Of a stretch of DNA of 8,762 nucleotides, positions 1 through 4,630 are shown in pieces (position 1 is the first letter of the stretch; every line of letters starts with the position of its first letter). The DNA comes from Thermoanaerobaculales bacterium (GTDB lineage Bacteria > Acidobacteriota > Thermoanaerobaculia > Thermoanaerobaculales > Sulfomarinibacteraceae), in NCBI GenBank assembly GCA_025456385.1, contig JALOKS010000090.1, positions 1-8,762 on the forward strand. Direction: 5' to 3'. The notes beneath the pieces were generated by a model. That model saw nothing but the letters and a program-made list of their open reading frames with translations. It ran no database searches and was not told the DNA's origin. A program made the translations under genes and the position numbers.

Positions 1-701
1 CCGGAGAGGAAGTCCCGCAGGCAGTCGGCGATCGAGAAGATGACCGGCGGCCGCTCGGCGGACTCGACCTCGCGGGCGAAGCGGGTGTAGAAGTCCCGGC
101 CCTTGCCCTCCGGCCGCACCGGGCGGTAGAGGTAGATGAAGTCGTAGCCACTGGCAGGCTCCTCGAGAACGTCAGCGGCCCGCCACTCCACGCGCTCCGC
201 GGGAACCCCGAGCCAGGCTCGGAGCGCGTCGCCGATCTCGCAAGCCCGCCGTGAGATCTCGATCTGGACGGTTCGGCGATGCGGATAGAGGAGCTGCAGC
301 AGCAGCCCCTGCAGCCCGTTGCCGGCGCCGAAGTCGGCGCTGACCGCGTCCGGCCCGATCCAGGGCGCGGCCTTGAGGATCGGGCTCAGGCCGCCGGCGT
401 GGTTCCAGTAGCCGCCCGCCGCGTCCATCCGGCGGCGTTCGTCCGCCGTGTACAGCGCCTCGTTCATGTGGAGGTGGCTGTAGAGCTCGAGCAGGCGCTC
501 TTCGATCTCGACGCCGTCGCCGTCAGCGACGGCCCTCGCCAGGCGCTCCCGGAGAGCAGGGTAGTCGGGGAACAGGGGTGGAGGTGCGGGCGGACGCGAG
601 CGTGCAAGGACCTCCGCGACCAGGCGAGCCATGCCGTCCGCCTCCTCCGGGGGAAGCCCGACGGTCCGCAGTCGGGCCTCGACAGTGCCGCGCTCGCTCA
701 C
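1..701 (-). CDS. class I SAM-dependent methyltransferase, 3' end beyond the window
   Basis: About 233 codons are visible; the gene continues past base 1. A Rossmann-type methyltransferase domain begins near residue 115. Motif I, DFGAGNGLQG (residues 123-132), is the glycine-rich SAM-binding loop. It is followed by an acidic residue at the end of the next strand (QIE, E148), AADVLE (D177, adenine-side motif) and YDFIYLYRP (residues 187-194, motif IV region). The first 110 residues form a charged, probably helical domain (residues 50-90 rich in E, R and L) that I do not recognise and that could determine the substrate. No substrate can be named. The start used is GTG at 701. An alternative is ATG at 632 (residue 24), preceded by GGAGGAGG with 8 bases between; I prefer GTG because the intervening residues look protein-like, but the ATG has the better ribosome-binding site. 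It is divergent from the PilZ gene. The domain call is firm; the substrate is unknown. Confidence 0.85.
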   Translation of the reverse strand, partial: MSERGTVEARLRTVGLPPEEADGMARLVAEVLARSRPPAPPPLFPDYPALRERLARAVADGDGVEIEERLLELYSHLHMNEALYTADERRRMDAAGGYWNHAGGLSPILKAAPWIGPDAVSADFGAGNGLQGLLLQLLYPHRRTVQIEISRRACEIGDALRAWLGVPAERVEWRAADVLEEPASGYDFIYLYRPVRPEGKGRDFYTRFAREVESAERPPVIFSIADCLRDFLS

Positions 702-751
702 GGTCCGGTTGTAGCACGAGCCGCCTCGGGGCGCCGTCGGCTCACCCCCGG

Positions 752-768
752 GGGGCCTCCGCGGCCCC
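752..768. other. GC hairpin in the divergent intergenic region
   Basis: GGGGCC (752-757) and GGCCCC (763-768) are inverted with a 5-base loop. A perfect CCCCCGGGGG palindrome lies just before it, at 745-754. Both sit between the divergent methyltransferase and PilZ genes. This could be a regulator site or simply a by-product of the GC-rich composition; there is no T-tract, so it is not a convincing terminator. Confidence 0.25.
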
Positions 769-783
769 GCCACGGTCGTGCGC

Positions 784-789
784 TAAACT
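784..789 (+). promoter_or_regulatory. possible -10 box for the PilZ gene
   Basis: TAAACT matches the sigma-70 -10 consensus at 4 of 6 bases and stands out in a GC-rich region. No convincing -35 is visible 16-18 bases upstream. If used, transcription would start near 796, downstream of the ATG at 793. That would favour the GTG at 856 as the PilZ start, giving a leader of about 60 bases. Confidence 0.35.
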
Positions 790-855
790 GAGATGGCGCT
801 GGAAGTTGAGGCGCGGCGGCAGGGCAAGGCCGCCGCCTGCGGGGAGAACGGTGCG

Positions 856-1554
856 GTGAGCGAGCCGAAGCGGATCCTGGCGGTCGCCCTCGATCACCAG
901 ACCCTGGAGCGGGTCGGGCCGCTGTTCGCCCGCGACGAGCTCGCGCTGGAGCACGTGGAGGGCGCGAGCGAGGCGGCGCGGCGGGTTGTCCGCGAGCGCT
1001 TCGATCTCGTGATCTGCCGCTACCCGCTCCCGGACCTCAGGCTGCGGGAGCTCGTGGCGGCGATCCGCGGCCGTCAGAGCGCGAGCCGCCGCTCGTCGCT
1101 CATACTGCTCACGATTCCGGAGATGATGGCCGAGGCGGCCCATGGAAGCAGCGGTGGGCCCTTCCTCGTGTTCTCGGGTGACGAGCCTCTCGCCTCGATC
1201 GGCGACGGCGCGGCCAGGCTGCTCGAGGTCGCACCGCGGCACGCGCCGCGGATCAACGCCCGCCTCAGGATCAGCGTCGACGAGACGCGGGCGCCCTTCG
1301 TCGGCTGGGTGGTCAACCTCTCGACGAGCGGGATGCTGGTCGCCGACGCGCCGATGCTGCCGGTCGGCGGTCGCTGTCTCTTCGAGTTCACGCTGCCGAG
1401 CGGCGAGCCCGTCCGCGGCACCGCCGAGGTGGTGCGGCATGCGGCGCCGCGACGGGAGAAGGTGACGGGCTTCGCGCTCCGCTTTCTCGAGTTCGAGGCG
1501 GACGGCCGGGAGATCCTCGAGAGGTGGTGCCGGGGCGACGGCTGCCACGGTTAA
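856..1554 (+). CDS. PilZ domain protein with degenerate receiver-like N-terminal domain
   Basis: The likely protein has 232 residues. Residues 5 to about 125 resemble a response-regulator receiver fold: a first strand RILAVALD, then FDLVICRYPLPD, then SSLILLTIPE. The position of the phospho-acceptor Asp is Arg (R55), and the Lys of the conserved KP motif is not recognisable, so phosphorylation is unlikely. Residues from about 130 form a PilZ domain with both c-di-GMP signatures: RINAR (RxxxR, R132-R136) and NLSTSG (N/DxSxxG, N154-G159), followed by strands ending in GFALRFLEFE. It is therefore a probable cytoplasmic c-di-GMP effector whose partner-binding part is a pseudo-receiver; its output is not visible. 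Start GTG at 856 is chosen because GGGGAG lies 9 bases upstream. The ATG at 793 would add 21 poorly protein-like residues and lacks a ribosome-binding site. The stop overlaps the stop of the convergent gene. Confidence 0.85.
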   Translation: MSEPKRILAVALDHQTLERVGPLFARDELALEHVEGASEAARRVVRERFDLVICRYPLPDLRLRELVAAIRGRQSASRRSSLILLTIPEMMAEAAHGSSGGPFLVFSGDEPLASIGDGAARLLEVAPRHAPRINARLRISVDETRAPFVGWVVNLSTSGMLVADAPMLPVGGRCLFEFTLPSGEPVRGTAEVVRHAAPRREKVTGFALRFLEFEADGREILERWCRGDGCHG

Positions 1555-3701
1555 CGCGACTCGCGCGCCGCCGCGGCGCGCGCGTCGCGCAGGAGGGCCA
1601 GCGCCGATTCCCGCTCGCTGCCCGCCGGCAGCTCGGCGACGAGTCGCTCGAGCACCTCGGCGGCCCGCTCGGGCTCGCCCAGGTTGTAGTGGTCGACGGC
1701 CAGGTTGTAGGCATCGACGAAGCGGTTGTAGTCGATGGTCCACTGCAGCTCGTCGATCTTGGCGTCCACCCAGCGGCGCTGCGGGCCCTCGCTGCGCTCC
1801 CGGAGCGTGCGCAGCAGCGCCACCGCGCCGGCGAGGTCGTCGGCGGCGAGGCGGCGGTTGAGCTCCGAGATCTCGTCCTGGGTGGGCGAGGGGACGGGCG
1901 GCGGCTGCGAGCGGAAGCGCTCGGGGTGGTCGATGACCTCGAGGAGGCTGCGGCACGACCATGCCAGCGAGTCGTCGGCCGGCAGCTCGCTGAGAGCCTC
2001 CTCGAGCAGTGCCCGCGCGCCCGCGGGGTCGCCTTCGGCGTACAGCCGCGAGGCGCTGCTGTAGCGCTGGGCGGCGAGGTGCCGCCTGACGGCGCCTCGA
2101 GCGGCCACGATGGCGCTCCGGATCGCCTCGGGCCTGGCAGCTGCCGGAAGGTCGGCCTCGGCGAGCTCGAGGCGGGCAAGGGAGGCCTCGGGCTGGTCGT
2201 CCCTGAGGAGCTCGCGCGCCCTCGCGAGGTCCTTCTGGAGCACCATCGTCCACGCGTCGTCTGCGCGTCCGGATCGCCCCGCGAGGGAGGTGGCGATCAC
2301 CGCCACCGCCGCCTCGCGGTGGTCGGCCCGGAGGGCGAGCCGCAGCGCGGTCTCCGCGAGGCCGAGGTCGTTCGGCTGCAGCCGGTGCGCGGTCGCGGCA
2401 GCCTCGACGGCGCTGGCCGACGTGTCGCCGCGGCGGAGGTGGACCGCAGCCAGTTCGGCCCAGGCCGGAGCCAGGGTCGGGGCGAGCTCGGTCGCTCGGC
2501 GGAGAACCGGGATCGGGTCCTCGGCCCCCCCGGTGCGCCGGGCGAGGAACCGGCCCCAGGCCAGGAGCACCATCGGGTCCTCGGGACTGGCGGCAACCGC
2601 CCGTTGGTGGGCGCTGCGGGCGCGGTCCCAGTCGGCCCGCCGCTCCGCCGCGAGGGCGAGGGCGCTGAGGGAGGGTGCGTGCTCGGGGTCGAGCTCCAGC
2701 GCGGCCTCGAAGTACCCCAGGGCATCCGGACGCTCCGGCGTGTGAGCGGCGAGAAGCTCGCCCAGCCGGAAGAGAGTCTCGACCCGCGGGAGCTCCCGCA
2801 GAGCTCCGCTGCCGTCGACATCGATCTCCAGCCGGGTGCTGAGGGAGGGGAGGCGGGGGGCCTTGAGGTAGCGCCGGAGCTCGGCCTCGAGCGTCGCGTA
2901 GTCGGCATCGAAGGCAGTGCGGAACGCTTCGGCCTCGGGTGCGCCGCCGCGCTGCAGTGCCAGGTACTCGCCGAGCTGGACCCGCCGTTGCGCGTCTCCG
3001 AGCAGGAGGTAGTGGGTGAGGGCCCAGGACTGCGCGTAGAAGTCCGACTTGTGGTCCCGCTCGTTGTAGAGGGGGGAATCGAGCTCGACCGCGAGGAGCT
3101 CGGAGAAGGGCACGAGGGTCCGGCCGCGGAGACGGTTGAGGTGGCTGCGGACCGGAAGGCCGATCACGGCGCGGTCTCCGGCGATGGTGAAGGTCTGGTA
3201 GAACTCGGCGAGGCCCTCCGAGAGCCACACCGGCAACCACCACCGGTTCTCGGCCGCCAGGGCGTGCACGTACTCGTGGAAGGCGATCGCCGAAGCGTCG
3301 CGCGAGTCGGCGGCGAGGGCGATGAAGCTCGCCTCGGGGCGGCTCAGGAAGTAGCCGCTGACCGGAGCCGGCCGGCCGTCCCAGCGGGTCTTGAAGGGGG
3401 TGAAGGAGCGCTGGCTCTTGAACAGGTAGACCGAGGTCGGGAGATCCGACTGGCGCTCGAGCCGGCTCAGGCGGCGGACGACGGCGCGCAGCTCCTCGAG
3501 GTCGCGGGCGACCTCGCGGGTGGTGCTCGGGCCGGCGTTCGACACGAAGCGGAAGTTGGCGGTGCGCAGCTCGATCCAGCGCTCGGCCTCAGGGAGCCGG
3601 GGCGCGTCCGCAGCGGGCACGAGGGCGGCAGCCGACAGGATCAGGCCGGCGCCGAGCGCAGCCGCTACACTCCTCCCCGTGGGGGTTCGGGCGCCGGTCA
3701 C
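1551..3701 (-). CDS. exported DUF1570-like gluzincin metallopeptidase with TPR repeats
   Basis: A protein of about 716 residues from GTG 3701. The N-terminus looks like a signal peptide: basic VTGARTPTGR, a hydrophobic run SVAAALGAGLILSAAALV, then PAADA as a likely cleavage site. A peptidase_MA-like (gluzincin) domain follows: HEYVH (H142, E143, H146) is the zinc and catalytic motif, and WLSEGLAEFY supplies the probable third zinc ligand, E162. From about residue 305 there are TPR-like helical pairs, for example ALGYFEAALELDPEHAP and APAWAELAAVHLRRGD, with further TPR-like pairs near the C-terminus (YNLGEPERAAEVLERL). It probably acts in the periplasm or outside the cell; the TPRs suggest protein docking. 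The substrate is unknown, and proteins of this type have little biochemical characterisation. The start is uncertain: the open frame reaches a TTG at 3842, and GTG 3710 is also possible, but only the starts near 3701 put the signal peptide at the N-terminus. No strong ribosome-binding site is visible. Confidence 0.85.
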   Translation of the reverse strand: MTGARTPTGRSVAAALGAGLILSAAALVPAADAPRLPEAERWIELRTANFRFVSNAGPSTTREVARDLEELRAVVRRLSRLERQSDLPTSVYLFKSQRSFTPFKTRWDGRPAPVSGYFLSRPEASFIALAADSRDASAIAFHEYVHALAAENRWWLPVWLSEGLAEFYQTFTIAGDRAVIGLPVRSHLNRLRGRTLVPFSELLAVELDSPLYNERDHKSDFYAQSWALTHYLLLGDAQRRVQLGEYLALQRGGAPEAEAFRTAFDADYATLEAELRRYLKAPRLPSLSTRLEIDVDGSGALRELPRVETLFRLGELLAAHTPERPDALGYFEAALELDPEHAPSLSALALAAERRADWDRARSAHQRAVAASPEDPMVLLAWGRFLARRTGGAEDPIPVLRRATELAPTLAPAWAELAAVHLRRGDTSASAVEAAATAHRLQPNDLGLAETALRLALRADHREAAVAVIATSLAGRSGRADDAWTMVLQKDLARARELLRDDQPEASLARLELAEADLPAAARPEAIRSAIVAARGAVRRHLAAQRYSSASRLYAEGDPAGARALLEEALSELPADDSLAWSCRSLLEVIDHPERFRSQPPPVPSPTQDEISELNRRLAADDLAGAVALLRTLRERSEGPQRRWVDAKIDELQWTIDYNRFVDAYNLAVDHYNLGEPERAAEVLERLVAELPAGSERESALALLRDARAAAARESR

Positions 3702-3875
3702 GAGACCCACGTGAGCTTCAACCCCGGTGGCGGTGGCGGAGATTTCGCACGCGGCGAGGTACGGGCCGCCGGCGGCCGGGTTCGGCGGAGCGGCGGTGCG
3801 ACGGGCGCGGCCGGACGAACTCGTCGAAATGCCCGTGTGCAAGGCGGGTGGTTCAGGAAGGTTGTGTTTGGAGGG

Positions 3876-3965
3876 CTAGGTCAGGTGGGACAGTTCAGGT
3901 GGGATGTCAAGGTCACGGGCTTCTTCGAACGAGTTCGGCGATGAGCGTTCGTACAACGGCCTCAT
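3876..3965 (-). CDS. possible 29-codon leader ORF (uncertain)
   Basis: ATG at 3965 opens a 29-residue frame beginning MRPLYERSSPNSFEEARDLD and ending in PPELSHLT before TAG. Its ATG lies about 4 bases downstream of the start predicted from the strong promoter, so it would be nearly leaderless. The same frame continues after the TAG through to the gluzincin gene without another stop. It could be a leader peptide, a relic of an older upstream gene, or chance. I recognise no family, and coding status rests only on position. Confidence 0.25.
   Translation of the reverse strand: MRPLYERSSPNSFEEARDLDIPPELSHLT
3881..3904. repeat. short tandem repeat TCAGGTGGGA, two copies
   Basis: TCAGGTGGGA occurs at 3881-3890 and again at 3895-3904, a period of 14 bases. 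A partial copy, TCAGGAAGGT, lies upstream at about 3853. It lies in the presumed leader of the gluzincin gene and overlaps the end of the small ORF. It could be a protein or RNA-binding repeat, or the edge of a dispersed intergenic element. Confidence 0.4.
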
Positions 3966-3975
3966 CGGTGAGATA

Positions 3976-4004
3976 AACATATAAGCATAGAGTTAAATTG
4001 TCAA
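3976..4004 (-). promoter_or_regulatory. near-consensus sigma-70 promoter
   Basis: On the minus strand, TTGACA (4004-3999, a perfect -35) is followed by a 17-base spacer and TATGTT (3981-3976, 4 of 6 for the -10). It lies in an AT-rich island inside an otherwise very GC-rich region. The predicted start is near 3969, reading toward the 29-codon ORF and the gluzincin gene. No competing promoter of similar quality is visible between here and the gluzincin start. Confidence 0.65.
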
Positions 4005-4027
4005 GCCCCACAGGAAATTCGGTCCGT

Positions 4028-4483
4028 TCAGCACACCGCCGTCAGGCTGCAGGCGTCGCCGATCTGCAGGCGCAGGAGCAGCAGCAGGTCGTGGGCGGAC
4101 ACCGGCTTCTGGAGGAAGGTGAGGCGGGCGCTGCCGAAGCGGGCGCCGATCTCGAACACCGGGTGGGTGGTGAGCGCCACGATGTGGCAGCGCGAGTCGG
4201 ACAGGTTGGCGAGGGTGATGAGATCCATCGGCTCGTGCTCGAGCAGGCCCATGTCGATGATCAGGTAGGCGGCCGGGTCCGCGGCGCAGATCTGCCTGGT
4301 CTGGGGGAGGGTCGAGCAGCCGGTGACCCGCACCGTCGGGAGCTCGCAGAAGCCGTCGAAGACGGCCCACAGCAGCTCCTCCTCGCGGGTTGCGACCACG
4401 ACGTGAACGACGTCCGACGAGCCGGCGGGCTCGGTCATCTCGTCGAGATCGAGGCCTGCTGCGTGTCCTGTCGAGTTGCCCAT
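4028..4483 (-). CDS. single-domain response-regulator receiver protein (CheY-like, atypical)
   Basis: This 151-residue protein is one receiver domain with a short N-terminal tail of about 25 residues and no output domain. AAYLIIDMGLL places the phospho-acceptor at D77, HIVALTT gives the conserved Thr (T105 or T106), and FLQKPVS gives the conserved Lys, K126. The usual acidic pair after the first strand is not typical: the segment reads VVVATREEELL, so E34-E36 may substitute, and metal binding may be altered. It probably accepts phosphate from an unlinked histidine kinase and works by protein contact. The start is ATG 4483, with AGGGGG (4494-4489) 5 bases upstream and a sigma-54 promoter about 45 bases upstream. 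It lies between two minus-strand genes but has its own promoter, so it is probably monocistronic or leads its own unit. Confidence 0.85.
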   Translation of the reverse strand: MGNSTGHAAGLDLDEMTEPAGSSDVVHVVVATREEELLWAVFDGFCELPTVRVTGCSTLPQTRQICAADPAAYLIIDMGLLEHEPMDLITLANLSDSRCHIVALTTHPVFEIGARFGSARLTFLQKPVSAHDLLLLLRLQIGDACSLTAVC

Positions 4484-4527
4484 CGTCGCCCCCTGACCGT
4501 TCTCGCCCTCCGGTCACTGCCGGATAG

Positions 4528-4542
4528 GCAATCGTTGTGCCA
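4528..4542 (-). promoter_or_regulatory. sigma-54 (RpoN) -24/-12 promoter
   Basis: On the minus strand TGGCAC (4542-4537), 5 bases, then TTGC (4531-4528) reproduces the TGGCACG-N4-TTGC consensus, with the invariant GG and GC exactly 10 bases apart. The predicted start near 4516 gives a leader of about 33 bases that contains the AGGGGG ribosome-binding site of the receiver gene. Two copies of GATCCT lie 11 bases apart (4558-4553 and 4547-4542, minus strand) immediately upstream and touching the -24 element. Transcription from such sites requires an enhancer-binding activator, which is not encoded here. Confidence 0.75.
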
Positions 4543-4575
4543 GGATCGGCTGAGGATCAGGACTGAAGGGTTGTT

Positions 4576-4594
4576 CCGGAGTGGGACGCTCCGG
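4576..4594. other. inverted repeat upstream of the sigma-54 promoter
   Basis: CCGGAG (4576-4581) and CTCCGG (4589-4594) are inverted around a 7-base loop. The centre is about 69 bases upstream of the predicted sigma-54 start and about 46 bases past the protease stop. It could be an activator half-site pair or a weak terminator for the protease gene; the lack of a U-tract argues against rho-independent termination. Confidence 0.35.
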
Positions 4595-4630
4595 TGTGAC
4601 CGGCGCCGGCCAGAGCGGGGCCCGCGCCGC

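Larger units (their letters stand above)
3702..4027. other. long gene-poor stretch / presumed 5' leader
   Basis: This 326-base stretch separates the receiver gene from the gluzincin gene, both on the minus strand. It holds an AT-rich promoter island (bases 3971-4000 have only 7 G/C), a 29-codon leader ORF, a 10-base tandem repeat and a perfect 14-base palindrome GGCCGCCGGCGGCC at 3764-3777. With a transcript start near 3969, the gluzincin mRNA would carry a leader of about 270 bases. I recognise no known riboswitch and no mobile-element ends. Confidence 0.5.

Noticed and set aside
793..855. ATG at 793 as the PilZ start
   Set aside because: It has no ribosome-binding site, lies only 3 bases after a -10-like box and adds 21 low-information residues; the GTG at 856 has GGGGAG at good spacing. 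Not fully excluded.
742..3243. Long minus-strand open frame antisense to PilZ and overlapping the gluzincin gene
   Set aside because: Its translation is dominated by Arg, Pro, Gly and Ala with no recognisable domain, as expected for a shadow frame in GC-rich DNA; the overlapping genes have clear motifs.
3764..3777. 14-base GC palindrome as a regulator operator
   Set aside because: Entirely G and C in GC-rich DNA with no paired partner site; chance is a sufficient explanation.
3702..3842. TTG at 3842 as the gluzincin start
   Set aside because: It would bury the signal peptide about 55 residues inside the protein and has no ribosome-binding site.
1524..3944. 806-residue plus-strand open frame antisense to the gluzincin gene
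   Set aside because: Low-complexity Gly, Glu, Val and Arg composition with no motifs; the opposite strand carries a signal peptide, HEYVH and TPRs.
4576..4594. Rho-independent terminator for the M4 protease gene
   Set aside because: The stem is only 6 base pairs and the downstream sequence is AACAACCC without a T-tract; kept only as an unassigned inverted repeat.
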